Part shown: positions 48,903 to 60,083 of the stretch, piece by piece
Layout: the number at the start of each line of letters is the position of its first letter
How positions within the stretch are numbered: position 1 is the first letter of the stretch
NCBI GenBank assembly: GCA_013995675.1
Contig: VWRR01000016.1
Span: 401,104-465,103 of the forward strand
Reading direction: 5' to 3'
From: Cyanidiococcus yangmingshanensis
Lineage: Eukaryota > Rhodophyta > Bangiophyceae > Cyanidiales > Cyanidiaceae
Length of the DNA: 64,000 nucleotides
Position numbers and translations under genes: made by a program
Notes under the pieces: generated by a model
Databases searched by the model: none
The model's input: the letters and a program-made list of their open reading frames with translations, nothing else
What the model was told of the DNA's origin: nothing

Positions 48903-49931
48903 ATGAATAGTCTAAACGGCTGCAAACAACTTGTGCGTAACCCGTTTGCTCGCCGAGACCGAACACCAAGCCTCGGGGGTTATCTTCGACTAACGATTGG
49001 CGTGGTTTTGCTTCTACCTATTCGTCTGTTGCTGAGCGTGGGAACGCTTATCCTGGCATGGTTCCTGGTGTTCTTGGCAACTTTGGGGATACCGCGGGCA
49101 AGTCTCGCAGCACGACCACTGTCTCGTTGGCGTCGTCGCATCGTCTTTGGAGTACTGCGACTTTTTTCGCGGTTTCTGCTCTACGTTTTTGGTTTCTGGC
49201 GCATTCGTGAGTATGGGGACCTGGGCTCGCGGCGCAACCTCTCTGGAAGCTGTATCATTGTGAGCAATCATGTGAGTTTCTTCGATATTCTCTATTTTAT
49301 TTACGCATTCGCTCCTGCGTTTGTCGCCAAGAAGGAGGTGCGATCGCTTCCCTTTGTCGGCACCATCGCCGCTGCAATGCAGAGCATTTTTGTCGATCGA
49401 GAACGAACGCAAACGGGGGGAACTGCCGAACTCATTCGAAGACGAGTCACCTCGGCAGAGGCAGCAGCCTACCCGCCGCTGGTGCTCTTCCCCGAGGGGA
49501 CCACATCGAATGGCGATGCACTCTTGCGGTTCCATTCAGGTGCTTTCCTGAGCGGAGTTTGCGTTCGTCCCTTGGCGTTACGCTACCACAGCGCCGATTT
49601 TGATCCGGCCTTTGTTGGTCTGACTCCGTGGCGTCTGGCAGGGATCATTGCACAACCGTGGATGGCCATGACAGTCCATCATCTGCCGATGTATGAGCCC
49701 TCAACGGCAGAGGTGGAGTGTCCACGCCTTTATGCAGAGAACGTTCGGGCGCTGATTGCTGGCGCGCTACAAGTAGAACGCGTGGAGCTGAACTATCGCG
49801 ATCGGGTTCATCGAAACTTGTCCCGCATTGGTCTGCACATGGTAGAGATCAGTTTGGGAGACATCGCAAAGAGAAGAGAGGATCCCGATACCGTCGCTGA
49901 GGATGACGCGCTTCGCTCCGCGATGGTCTGA
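48903..49931 (+). CDS. Lysophospholipid acyltransferase (LPCAT/AGPAT, PlsC domain)
   Basis: From the Met at 48903 the protein has ~342 residues. A hydrophobic hairpin (LTIGVVLLLPIRLLLSVGTL, ILAWFLVFLATLGIP, ~28-62) and a second span (FFSRFLLYVFGFWRI) precede the PlsC domain. Motif I is NHVSFFD (His122, Asp127), motif II the PAFVAKKEVRSLPFVG segment, motif III LVLFPEGTTSNG and motif IV VRPLALRY. The EGTTSNG form and the layout fit the LPCAT/LPEAT branch, which re-acylates lysophospholipids in the endoplasmic reticulum, more than plastid AGPAT. There is no EF-hand extension. An in-frame Met at 48831 would add 24 residues but is less like the family. Confidence 0.85.
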   Translation: MNSLNGCKQLVRNPFARRDRTPSLGGYLRLTIGVVLLLPIRLLLSVGTLILAWFLVFLATLGIPRASLAARPLSRWRRRIVFGVLRLFSRFLLYVFGFWRIREYGDLGSRRNLSGSCIIVSNHVSFFDILYFIYAFAPAFVAKKEVRSLPFVGTIAAAMQSIFVDRERTQTGGTAELIRRRVTSAEAAAYPPLVLFPEGTTSNGDALLRFHSGAFLSGVCVRPLALRYHSADFDPAFVGLTPWRLAGIIAQPWMAMTVHHLPMYEPSTAEVECPRLYAENVRALIAGALQVERVELNYRDRVHRNLSRIGLHMVEISLGDIAKRREDPDTVAEDDALRSAMV

Positions 49932-51304
49932 GGCGCTGAGCTCGTCTGCTGGCGGATTGTGGCTAAACGGCTGCGTCAACGGATGCAGTTCCTCGTCAGG
50001 AGTTGTTGACGCTTGTTGACCATAGCGCACAAGCTTTGGGTCAGTGCTTTTCGCTCGCCCGCAAAGGAAGGCCTCGGTGTGGGATCTGGATACAACTGCA
50101 ATCTTTGGATGGGTCGAAACGCAGCGTTTATACTACAACCGCTCGGTGTTCGTCCGGGAATCAGACTTTCAGAACGCTGAAACGGTTTTCTGGCCGACAT
50201 TCTGCCGCGATCAGACTCGTTCTGAATACTCAACGCCAATAGTCATTGTAGGCCTGCGAGCGATCCGCCCGAGAGTTTACGTGCACGCGCAAGCGCAGCA
50301 TGGAGCAGTGCTGAATGTTTGCGCTCAAATGAGCCTCTGGTCTTGTCAAGAGATGACGAGTGCTGCCACAGAGGCAACTTTGGGGCACGGCGGTACGAGG
50401 GCCTCTCCGAAAGTTTTCATCCCGCAGCGATATGCTGATTTGTGTCCGAGAGGATCTTCGGAACAAGCTGTATATTGGACGCGGTTTGCCTGGGACGCCC
50501 ACCGAGAGGTAATGCTGGCAATCTGTTTCGATAGCGCGGGTTTCGAGTTCCGCTTGCGCTACCTACTGAGAACGCGAGCGACATGCGAAACGAATTCCCA
50601 GTCCGTTCATGAGGTTGTTTCCCATTCCGCCGAGTGGTAAAATCTGATCGCTCTGGTCATCGCTATCTTGCCAGCAGCGTATTTTCTCGAAGGAATCGTG
50701 CCCAGAGATGTGCAAATTCACCGAATCAGAACGATAAACCATTACGTTCCGAGCGAGGGATCAGTAACTGCATTTTCATGCCTAGGGAAGCGACTGTAAA
50801 AGATTCCACTCGATCGAGACAGTTCAAAATCTCCATAGTATGCGCGAAACTCTCCGTTCCACTGGAAAGGCGAGCTCCATCGTTGCATTCCGTTCCCCTC
50901 ATTGGCCACATGATCCGGTTTGGGTACGATATGACAAACGAGCCGGAAGAGTGAACCCTTGTCGTTGCTCGGTCGAGCCGCGATACAGCTGGAGGCACCA
51001 GCGTGTTCATAAACCGCTGGCCGACTGCAACGATGGCGGTCAAAAGTGTCTTGCCTGTTCATTCCCAAGTGTTTATACGCATGGACGCAATCCAGTCACT
51101 GATCCATTTCATTCAGAGCAAGACGTCGTCTCGTAGCCAATGCCCACTGATCCACGAATGCGCATCTCTTCAGGTGAAGACATTCCTGGAGATTGCTCGC
51201 GGCGGTCGATACGGTACAAAAGCAGTATATCGACCAGAGCATCTCGTCCGCAAAGGTGCCGAGGCACTGCACGACCGATGACTCCCAGCTGGGTTTGTGG
51301 CGAA
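49932..51304. other. Convergent intergenic; possible unassigned frame at 50044-50640
   Basis: A plus-strand frame 50022-50640 is open for ~200 codons without an ATG at its head (SVWDLDTTAIFGWVETQRLY, WTRFAWDAHREVMLAICFD). It has mixed composition and no recognised domain; it may be a 3' exon, a broken gene or chance. From 50640 to 51304 I see nothing supported. Confidence 0.3.
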
Positions 51305-51895
51305 TCAGCGTCTGGTCACCATCGGCATTGGCGTTAGCATTGCCTTGGCTACTTTCTCTGCTTGCTCTGAACCACAGAGTGCTTCCACCATGGCGAGAGA
51401 AAAGGCCAGCGCTGTCCCTGGCCCCTGCGACGTGATAAACTGGTCGTCACGAACAACCGCCTCGTCCATGTGGGCGTGCGTCATGAGCTTGGCTCGAAAG
51501 TTCGGCGCCGGGTAGCAAGTCGCTTTCACTCCATCCAAAAGACGGTGACTTGCAAGTGCCACGGCTGGAGCTGCACAGATCGCTCCAATGAGTTGCCCAT
51601 TCGCAATATGTCTTTTCAAGAGTTCAACCAACGGCTGTGAGTCCCGCAAGTGCTCAGCTCCAGGCATACCCCCTGGAAGGATCACTGCATCGAACACGGC
51701 AGAATGGACCTGACTATCTGTTATGAGCGCATCAGCCACAAGTTTCACGCCTCTCGAAGCGGTCACTTGACGCTCGTTCTCCACGGAGGCAAGCGTGACC
51801 TGCACACCCGCACGTACCAAGGTGTCAACCGCCGTCACTGTTTCAATTTCTTCGCTTCCATTTGCCACTGCAACGAGCGCCTTTTTATGAACCAT
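51305..51895 (-). CDS. DJ-1/PfpI-family (ThiJ) protein
   Basis: From the Met at 51895 the 196-residue domain is complete: KKALVAVANGSEEIETVTAV with the conserved Glu that pairs with the active Cys, FDAVILPGGMPGAEHLRDS, and GQLIGAICAAPAVALASHRL with the reactive Cys in AICAAP (DJ-1 Cys106 position), then CYPAPNF, ITSQGPGTALAFSLAMVEAL. DJ-1 proteins protect against oxidative stress and glycation (methylglyoxal). The same frame stays open upstream for 249 more codons to 52642, and a segment directly before the domain (MVQATAFQAPTVHYFRCFSA, GVSVWSGPNTGARRTGSF) resembles an organelle presequence, so a plastid or mitochondrial form starting upstream is possible. Confidence 0.88.
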   Translation of the reverse strand: MVHKKALVAVANGSEEIETVTAVDTLVRAGVQVTLASVENERQVTASRGVKLVADALITDSQVHSAVFDAVILPGGMPGAEHLRDSQPLVELLKRHIANGQLIGAICAAPAVALASHRLLDGVKATCYPAPNFRAKLMTHAHMDEAVVRDDQFITSQGPGTALAFSLAMVEALCGSEQAEKVAKAMLTPMPMVTRR

Positions 51896-53392
51896 TCCGT
51901 CGAAAGCAGCGTCAAGCTGAAACTGACGAGAACGACACGACCTCTGAGAGCCCAACGCCAAGCGGCGCGTCAAGAAAGAACCCGTCCGCCTTGCACCAGT
52001 GTTGGGACCAGACCACACTGATACCCCTTGCAGAAAATTCTTTGCTGTCGATGAGCAAACAAGCCCGCGTCCTCCTTGAACTGTTGCAGAAAAGCAGCGA
52101 AAGTAGTGAACTGTTGGCGCTTGAAACGCTGTCGCCTGGACCATAAGACCAACAACGCAGTCGCAAAGGCACTGGAAGGGCGGATCTTGCTTGGGGCGCC
52201 AGTGAGTGCTCTCGAGATACACCCTCGAAACGGATTCTACCATGGAGTATAGAACGTGGTCATGAAGACGTAGTCTTGTTCGTAGATGAGAGCGAGCCGA
52301 GTGCTGGCGAGAGCAGGCTGGCATCATAAGGACCTTCCGAGCATCGTCGTAGGTGGCCATGTAGGAGATGGCAACAGGAATGCTCCCCGGGATCGATAGA
52401 TGTGCATTCGCAGCACACCGAGCCACAGATGCTTTGGGGAAGCATCGCTCCCTTGAATGGAACGGATTTCTCTCGAGGCGATACTTGTAGAATGAAACAT
52501 GTTTTTCAACGATGAGGGGACCATGTTTTCGTACCCATTGCTGGTCTGATGAATCGAAGCTCGATCGCACGAGCGCTTCGTTGTCCAGCTCCTGTATCGA
52601 GCCGACAAGGAATGTCTCGCTGAAAGCAGAGCCAGATTCCATGCGCTCTCAAGCGGCAGACGGTCTCGGCAGTATCGGAGGAGCCGGAGGAGGACCACGG
52701 AACTGAGCAGTGCTCCAGAAATCCTGGGCGAGACGACGCTCCATGAGTCGAGCACGATGCCTAGTAGCATACGGTTGTCTCCTGCACAGATCTCTGTGCT
52801 CGCAAATGCACGACCTGCTGAGACAGATTATAAAAGTAGTGCACAAGCAAAGAGGCTGACGCGCTCGATCGAGAGATACCCGATTGACACTTGTCTCTTC
52901 TCTCGATCACTGCGGGTCATGATTCGTTTTTTTCAGTGCTGTTACACACTAACTTTGCCACAACTTCGAGTGAACGTCGCATCTGAGCAATTGTATCTTG
53001 TTGGTGTTCAAGCCATGAGGTAAGCGTCTGTCAATGCATCAAGGCCGGTGTCATCACTATGTAGGTCTCCGGACTGGTGTCGATACCGCTGCGCAAGCTG
53101 CTCCTTGCACCACATCGACTCGTGATAGAAACGGGTCTGGTTACTGGTGCCGCCTCGTCGAGCGCGACCCACAGCACAAATCGCTTCAAGAGTGGTTTGT
53201 TCGTTCATTCATTCGTTGGTTGGTTGGTTTTCGTGAACAGCCTCGAAACGTCTGTGCCGCTGTTTGAGCACCTGCACTCAAACCAGGTACCTCAATCTCC
53301 TACTGTACGCTCATTCTAAAAGTAGAGACTGCGACAGGGCTGCTGTTCAATTGTCGTGCAGGAAGGTCGTGAGACAGAAAAGTTTCTGGGAT
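51896..53392. other. 5' region of DJ-1 and intergenic
   Basis: 51896-52642 is the open minus-strand extension of the DJ-1 frame described with that gene; its far part has no recognisable domain. 52643-53392 separates DJ-1 from p47 and should hold both promoters. A short run of gttcattcattcgttggttggttgg (53195-53230) is a small 4-bp repeat. Confidence 0.35.
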
Positions 53393-54353
53393 ATGCCGTT
53401 CAAAACGCTTGCTGATCTGCAAAAGGGGGAGGCATCGGACGAGGACCCGGACAACGAGTACTATGCTGGTGGAGAGTCCAGTGGGCAAACTATTCGCGGG
53501 AACCCAAGTCGAGATCGCGCTGGTGGAGCTGGACCCTCCAGACCACGCCGCTCTGCGAACCGTATGGTTTCGGCGATCTTGGAACGCGCTCGACAGCACT
53601 CGGAGGGGGCTTTGCCAGCAGACGCAGCGAACACAACGCACGAGAGCGTGCCGTTCTCGGGACCTGGTTACCGACTGGGTGATGCGGACGCGTCTGGTAA
53701 CAACACAGAGGCACGGTCTGGCGCGTCTCAAGTGGCACGCTCTCGTGTGGTGACCAAGACCATTACCTTCTACCGAAACGGTTTTATTGTGGATGACGGC
53801 AATCTGAGGGACTTTTGATGATCCCGAGCAGGCTGCATTCCTGGATGATATACATGCAGGCCTTGTTCCAAGGGAGCTCGAGGAGCCTGATCTAGGCGAA
53901 GCTGAACGTGAACCTCGTCGACCGTTCATTCGAGGACTACCGCCCGCCCTCAACCATGTCGTCGTCTTCGAATCGGAAACCTTTTGAGGGTGGTGGCTAT
54001 CGTCTCGGTGAGGACCACCGACACCCCAGAATCCGCCTCTCCAAGTGTGCATTCCGCCCGAGTGCCTTACCCAGACGCTGTGGTGCAACCGGATGACTTG
54101 GATCCAAACGCGCCCACAACCCAAGCTTCAGGTGCGGCTCGCCGACGGCACTCGAATGGTCACCCGCATGAACACAGCACATCGAATCAGGGATCTTCGA
54201 CGGCTTGTTTGCTCTCAACGAACCGAGTATGCTGATCGGGCGTTTGTGTTTCAGACGGTCGTGCCTCGGCGCCCACTGGAGGAAGAATCCCTGAGCCTCG
54301 CGGAAGCGAACCTGCTGAATGCAGTCGTCATGCAACAGCTGCAGCCGCAGTGA
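53393..54353 (+). CDS. p47/Shp1-like SEP-UBX cofactor of Cdc48/p97, about four frameshifts
   Basis: Starting at MPFKTLADLQKGEASDED (53393), the parts are in family order: acidic N-terminus with YYAGGESSG, PFSGPGYRLGD, the SEP domain TITFYRNGFIVDDGNLRDF (to ~53811), DDPEQAAFLDDIHAGLVPRE (other frame, ~53812-53890), VNLVDRSFEDYRPP then PFEGGGYRLGE (~53900-54000), a linker, and the UBX domain PKLQVRLADGTRMVTRMNT, RTEYADRAFVFQTVVPRRPL and LSLAEANLLNAVVMQQL (~54120-54350). Breaks are at ~53812 (an extra T in acttttgat), ~53897, ~54000 and ~54120. Two F.G.G.RLG Cdc48-binding motifs flank SEP. p47 targets Cdc48 to Golgi/ER membrane fusion and to PP1 and autophagy functions. The density of frame changes within 1 kb suggests assembly error or a young pseudogene. 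Confidence 0.75.
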
Positions 54354-55478
54354 ACACCGGAGAGCTTGCATTTGGTCGCTCGCTAGAGGCCGATCAATTC
54401 GCACTCTGCACTGCGAAAGACGCTTTTGTGGCGAACTGGGGCCTTGGCTGCATTGGGGCATCCGCTTTCACAAGCGTGATGAATGCGCGATACGGGGAGC
54501 AGCGCGAGACGTGCTGGGTTCCGCGACCGTGCACTGAGGGCTCGGGCTTGTTTTCGCCGCCCTTCTTTCGTCCGAAAACCGATTCGGGAACTTGATGCAC
54601 ACGAGAGGGCGGCTGCCTCCCGAGTATGGTGTCGCCCAATCCCCAGCCAGCCTGATCGATATTTGCAGCATCGGCGTGAGCTGTCTGACGCGGCACTGCG
54701 GTCCTGTTCCAGGACCAGGAGACTCGATTTGCCGGATCACTCAGAAAAAATGCATCGAAGCAGCCTCTAGGGTCTTCCCAATCTTCAGTATTTTGGGAGT
54801 TTCGTTTTCCTGGCAATGGGGGCGCTCTAGTTGGCAAAGAATATGGTTGCCTCTATCAGAGCGATGTTCGAACGCATGGCTGCCGTTCAGAGGCACAGGC
54901 ATATGAGCGCATCGAGCCGGCATTGCCAAAGCATGCCTGAGTCGCGGCTGCGACATCATGCCGTGGACCAGACGAGGCTGGGCGTCGCCCGAGTCTCTTC
55001 GAGGCAGGCGTGCTAGCACCGTCAGGATCAGTGCGAGCGCGTGAGTCCACTGAAGCAATGGCGAGGCCATCCCCTGGCGAGTCCGTGAGTCATTGTCCAT
55101 CGTGCCTCTGGGCGGATGTCGGCTCATGGGCGTTGCTCTGAGAATCATCACCAATGTAAAAGCGCGCATATCTGGAAGAACTACAGACGCTGAAAGGATG
55201 AAACCCACAAACCGATGCTTTAGGACGCTCCTGAATGTTTAAACCATCAGTATAACCGACGATCCCGCAATTTCCGACCGTTCTACCACCTCGGCAATCG
55301 AACTTCGCACAGCGTTACCGTCTAAAAGTGTCCCTATGAGAATCCGAGGGGGAGCGCTCCAGGAAAACTAGAGGCCAAGGCAGTCACGGTTATCTCAATC
55401 GCCAACGGGGCAGCGCTTCTCGAGTGCCAGCAGTGACTGCCACACACATCATGACGCGTGGCCGGCCAGTCCTCAGTC
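54354..55478. other. Convergent intergenic
   Basis: This 1.1 kb lies between p47 and FtsZ. No gene is recognised. At ~55255-55310 the minus strand reads gccgaggtggtagaacggtc, which resembles a tRNA D-arm, but no T-arm or acceptor pairing completes it. Confidence 0.45.
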
Positions 55479-56990
55479 TCACTTTTGAAAGCGCCGCAGG
55501 AAATCGGGGATGCTACCAATACTACGCGATGGTCCTGTTTGCGATGGTGGTTGCGAAGCCGGGCGGGCACTCGGTGGCACTTGTGGGCTGGGACTCGAGC
55601 GACGGCTACCCGCGTCACGGCCGAAATGCGTTGCTGTGTCGGTGGCGATGCCAGTGCGGCGACTGGTGCCGCCAAGCTTCGGGCCAGATGGTGCAGTGCC
55701 CGCTTGGTAAAAGTCACTCGCTGTAGCATTCAATGTTGATGACGTTCCCCCGTTGCTTGCGCTCTCATTCGGTTGCGGAAAGCCCGTGGCAACAACTGTA
55801 ATCGATATCTCGCTCTCCATTTGTTGGTCAACGAGGGCGCCGAATATGATGTTTGCATTCGGGTCCACCGCTTCGTAGATCACCTCAGCAGCCTGGTTAA
55901 TCTCATGCAGCGTCATGTCTTCACCGCCAGTGACATTGAAAACGATGCCCTTGGCGCGTTCTATAGGGAAATCTAAGAGCGGAGAAGAGATGGCAGCGAC
56001 AGCAGCATCGTGCGCTCGGGACTTGCCACTGCCGGTGCCGATGCCCATAAGCGCGGATCCTGCGTGCGCCATAACACTCCGCACGTCAGCAAAATCAACA
56101 TTAATCAGTCCAGGGCGGATGATGATGTCGCTGATCCCAACGACACCTTGTCGCAGAATATCATCCGCTACTCGAAATGCATCCTGCAATGGCGTGTTCT
56201 CTGGTACAATCTGTAACAGCTTGTCATTGCTGACCACAATCAGCGTGTCCACACTCTCTCGCAGCGCCTCGATAGCCTCGAGCGCCTGCGTCATACGCCT
56301 CCGCCCTTCGAAGGCAAACGGCTTGGTCACGACACCGACTGTCAAGCAGCCCTGTTCACGGGCAGCCTCAGCGACGACCGGTGCTGCACCCGAGCCGGTA
56401 CCGCCGCCCATGCCTGCTGTCACAAAGACGAGGTCAGCGCCACGCACCGCTTCGGCAATCTGGTCGCAAGACTCCTCTGCAGCCTTCCGTCCAATTTCTG
56501 GGTTCCCGCCCGCTCCAAGGCCGCGCGTCAACTTGTTGCCGATACCGAGTGTGTGGTGCGCGGCCGAGCGCTTCAGAGCTTGAACATCCGTGTTGATCGC
56601 CCAAAACTCTACGCCTGAGATGCCGGTGTCGGCCATACGGTTGACGGCGTTGCCACCGCCGCCGCCGACACCAATCACCTTGATCAAACAGGGCGGTGCT
56701 GAGCTATCGCTGGACATAGGCAGCGACGAAGGAGGGCGATCAGTGCCTCGCCCCGAGAAGGGAGAGCTGCTAGCGAGTAACCGGGCAGCACGGCGCCGTG
56801 ACATCAACGCAAACCGCCGCGTCCAGCTGCTATGGTGGCTTTGCTGTATCCATGGCTGGTGCGCCGTAAAAGCACTCGAGCCGAGAGACTCCGAGGGAGT
56901 GAGCGGCTTTGCTGCGGCGTTGAGCGGCACAAAGGCTACTGTAACGTTCCTTGTGTGAGATTCGTCCGGGTGTTTTGCGCTATGCAACAT
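55479..56990 (-). CDS. Plastid-type FtsZ with C-terminal core peptide
   Basis: From the Met at 56990 the protein has 503 residues: an organelle presequence of ~95 residues (Ser/Arg/Ala-rich, including [15 protein letters not shown]), then the complete FtsZ GTPase: [34 protein letters not shown] (tubulin signature), [14 protein letters not shown], and the T7 loop [16 protein letters not shown] with its catalytic Asp residues. The C-terminal tail is Ser/Pro/Gly-rich and ends in [10 protein letters not shown], the conserved FtsZ C-terminal peptide. Plant and algal FtsZ2 keep this peptide, which binds ARC6, whereas FtsZ1 has lost it, so this is FtsZ2-like. It would form the stromal Z-ring of plastid division. 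The frame stays open upstream to 57341; the transit-like stretch starting [11 protein letters not shown] decides for 56990. A mitochondrial FtsZ cannot be fully excluded. Confidence 0.9.
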   Translation of the reverse strand: MLHSAKHPDESHTRNVTVAFVPLNAAAKPLTPSESLGSSAFTAHQPWIQQSHHSSWTRRFALMSRRRAARLLASSSPFSGRGTDRPPSSLPMSSDSSAPPCLIKVIGVGGGGGNAVNRMADTGISGVEFWAINTDVQALKRSAAHHTLGIGNKLTRGLGAGGNPEIGRKAAEESCDQIAEAVRGADLVFVTAGMGGGTGSGAAPVVAEAAREQGCLTVGVVTKPFAFEGRRRMTQALEAIEALRESVDTLIVVSNDKLLQIVPENTPLQDAFRVADDILRQGVVGISDIIIRPGLINVDFADVRSVMAHAGSALMGIGTGSGKSRAHDAAVAAISSPLLDFPIERAKGIVFNVTGGEDMTLHEINQAAEVIYEAVDPNANIIFGALVDQQMESEISITVVATGFPQPNESASNGGTSSTLNATASDFYQAGTAPSGPKLGGTSRRTGIATDTATHFGRDAGSRRSSPSPQVPPSARPASQPPSQTGPSRSIGSIPDFLRRFQK

Positions 56991-58195
56991 GGTGTGCGCG
57001 ACTACTTTCGTACCAGTACTTTGAGACACAACCGACGTTTTGGGTGGGAGAGCGCCAACTTTTGTTCGCAGACGCGCGGGAGACAACCTGCGCCGTCTCG
57101 CCCTGCGAACGAAGCGATTCCCTTCCGCGCCAAAACGAAATGCGAAGCGCGGGAAATTGTCCGTGACAGTTTCTATTCTGAACAGGGACGTAACACAACC
57201 TTTATGGAAGAAATGGACCGATCTGAGTGCGCTCGCTTCGATTGGCTTGTCCGCGCATTGGGCGAGCCGAGGCAAGGTGGGTCTTCGTTGAGCGGTCTCG
57301 GTTGGGCGCGATCGAGGGCGCTGCGTTTTCGAGGGAGACACTTGGCCGACGACGATCCTTGAACTGCTTCAACATCTAAAAAGTGTCGATGAACTCGTGT
57401 TCTCTATTCGTTTCACTCTTCACAGGAGGGCGTTTTGCGCGAAGGTGCCCCAGCGAAAGATAACTTGCACCGTAACTCGGCAAGCCCACACTCCCTAGAG
57501 GCGCTTGAACTACGTCCGGAACGACCCGAGAAAGGAACTGAGTCGCTGGAACGCGACGTCGATGGGCAAATGGCATTGACAAGCGCAAGCAGAATAGGCA
57601 AACTCGACTGCTTCCAATTCGTTTGCTATCGGAAACGAGCGTGGGGTGCTTAAGCGGTTTCCTTGTTGTCACCAAGCGCTTCCCTATAGCCTGCATCGGA
57701 GCGAAAGTTTCCGCTTGCCTGTGGCCGAACGTGACGCACGTTCCGGGGCCAGGACTGTTTGGGAAGGGGTCTCTCTGCATCAGCGTCGGCTGCTCTTGAT
57801 CCTTGCCAGCGATATGGTCTCTGCTCTCTGGCTGAGCGCTATCTCCTCGTACAGTAGAGCATGTATGCAACCAGCATGAGTGCGAAGAAGAACATGGGCT
57901 TTGCGCGCGATGCCACCGGGCTACGTTCTTTTTTTTAGGCGTCGGAAGACTACGTCAAGCCCGTTCGGGATATGCCGCTCGGATGTTGTACAGCAAGTGG
58001 TAGGATTGTACAGTCTCCAGGTCAACCAGCTGGGTGCTGGTGTCCAACGGAAACGGGCCGGACTCTACAGGCACAGTATGGAGCCGTTGCACCGGCTTTG
58101 TATTCGGCTCTTACCGCTCTTGTTAGGACGAATACTCGTTTCTAGTGTAGAGCTGAGCTCGATACCATTGGAAAGCGTTTGCGTGGTCTGTTCTC
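56991..58195. other. Divergent intergenic
   Basis: This 1.2 kb lies between the FtsZ and amine-oxidase starts. It contains the upstream extension of the FtsZ frame (to 57341) and otherwise only unsupported frames. Both promoters are expected here. Confidence 0.45.
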
Positions 58196-60083
58196 ATGAA
58201 AGCGCATCCTTTGACACCGCTGACTCCCGAGGAAATCCGCCTCGCGGCTGAAGTTGTGCGATCGGGCGCGCCCTTTCCCGAAGAGCCCCTTTTCGAGAGG
58301 ATTCAGTTGCACGAGCCGCCGAAGGAGCACTGGGTTTGGGGTGAGGTGGGCCCTCGGGAGGCTGAAGTCTTTGTTTTCCGCCCAAGTGGCTTGGGAGTGT
58401 GGAAGCTGGTCGTCTCGCTCGCGGAGAAACGCGTTGTTGGCAAAAAGTTTTATCCCGAAGCTCGTCCTATGATCCAGCTTGAACAGTTTGTTTCTATAGA
58501 GGAGGCTGTGCGCCGTGACTCAAACTTTATCGAGGCCTGTAAGAAACGTGGTATAGAGGACCTAGACCTGGTCTGCATTGACCCGTGGTCGGCGGGGAGT
58601 ATTGGCTCACCTGAAGAAGAGGGCCGTCACCTGGCGCTAGCCTTCTGCTGGTTGCGTACTCGGGAGCATGATAACTTGTATGCGCACCCCATTGAAGGCC
58701 TCTTTGCGATGGTGGATGTCATTACGAACGAGGTAGTGCGTGTCCACGACCTTGCGCAACGTGCCCCTTCCGCGGACAGAGTGCAACTACGAACCCCTAC
58801 TCAGGGATGATATCCGACCGCGAATGAAACCGCTTCGCATTTTGCAAGACGAAGGCCCGAGCTTCTCGCTGCACGACCATTCTCTTGAATGGGACAAGTG
58901 GTCGGTGGTTATTGGGTTTAATGCGCGCGAAGGAATCACGCTACACGATGTTCGCTATGACGGAAGAGCAATTGCCCGAAGGCTTTCCTTGGTGGAGATG
59001 GTTGTTCCGTACGGTACCCCTGTGGCACCTCACTATCGAAAGAATGTTTTTGATGTTGGCGAATATGGCATTGGCAAGCTCGCGAATTCTCTGAAATTGA
59101 ACTGTGACTGCATCGGTCATGTGGTCTACTTGGATGCACACCTGAGCTCTATGCGCTGGTGACGTGCTGATCATTCCGAACGCAATCTGTATCCATGAGG
59201 AAGATGCAGGCCTTTTGTGGAAGCACTGGGACTTTCGGACTGACCGTGCGGAGACTCGACGTGGGCGTCGGCTTGTTATCTCGAGTATATCGACGGTCTG
59301 CAATTACGAGTACGCGTCGTACTGGTATTTCCGTCAGGATGGCGCCGTCGAGTTTGAGATGCGGGCAACCGGAGTTATCAATACAGTTGCGTGTTTGCCG
59401 GGGGAACCCAGCCGCTACGGTGCGGAAGTGATGCCGGGCGTCGAAGGCCAGATCCACCAGCACTATTTTTGCGTTCGGATGGATCTTAGCATTGACGGCG
59501 ATCAGAATTCGATTGTGGAGTGCAATACACAGGCAGAAGATGATGCGCTGAATCCCTTTGGAACGCGTATTTTATAGAAGAGACGCCGTTACGGCGGGAA
59601 CTCGAGGCTTGCCGCCGCGCAGACCCAGCAACGCATCGCTACTGGAAAGTACTGAATCCGAATAAGCTGAACAGAGTGGGCAAACCAGTTGCCTACAAGC
59701 TGGAACCGTCTCATGTTCTGAACCCTTTTCTGAAGCCGGACAGTCCATCGGGGCGTCGATCTGGCTTCATCCAGAATCATCTGTGGGTGACCGCCTATCA
59801 TTCCGATGAGCGTTTCCCAGCTGGCGAATTTGTGAACCTCTCGAGCGGGCAGGATGGCATTGCTGCATTTGTTCAACAGAATCGCAATCTCGAGAATGCT
59901 GACTTGGTCGTCTGGCATGTGTTTGGCCTTCATCATTTACCACGGCCAGAGGATTTCCCTGTGCAACCTGCGATGAGCACAGGTTTTATGCTACAACCAT
60001 GCGGGTTCTGCGATGAGAATCCAGCGATCAATCTGCCGCCACAGAGATCCGCTTGCTCCGAAAACTGCAACCCTTTTGGCTAA
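58196..60083 (+). CDS. Copper amine oxidase (primary-amine oxidase), three frameshifts
   Basis: The ATG at 58196 starts HPLTPLTPEEIRLAAEVVRS, the typical N-terminus. The match runs through LALAFCWLRTREHDNLYAHP and IEGLFAMVDVITNEVVRVHD, shifts frame at ~58752, and continues with NVPLPRTECNYEPLL, FSLHDHSLEWDKWSVVIGFN and GEYGIGKLANSL, then CIGHVVYLDA with the catalytic-base Asp. A second shift at ~59158 leads to IIPNAICIHEEDAGLLWKHW and STVCNYEYASYW, whose NYEY holds the Tyr converted to topaquinone, and then the copper ligands HQH (IHQHYFCVRMD). A third shift at ~59570 leads to FIEETPLRRELEACRRA and LVVWHVFGLHHLPRPEDFPV with the third His. Length and all catalytic residues are complete when the frames are read together. 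It oxidises primary amines to aldehydes, hydrogen peroxide and ammonia. No signal peptide is seen; a peroxisomal or cytosolic location is possible. Confidence 0.85.

Noticed and set aside
55250-55320. Minus-strand tRNA-like D-arm (gccgaggtggtagaacggtc), considered as a normal or permuted tRNA gene
   Set aside because: A four-pair D-stem forms, but no anticodon stem, G-TTCRA-C T-arm or complementary acceptor half is present within reach in either order.
58196-60083. Introns as the cause of the frame changes in the amine oxidase
   Set aside because: The homologous residues are contiguous across each break, so no sequence could be spliced out.
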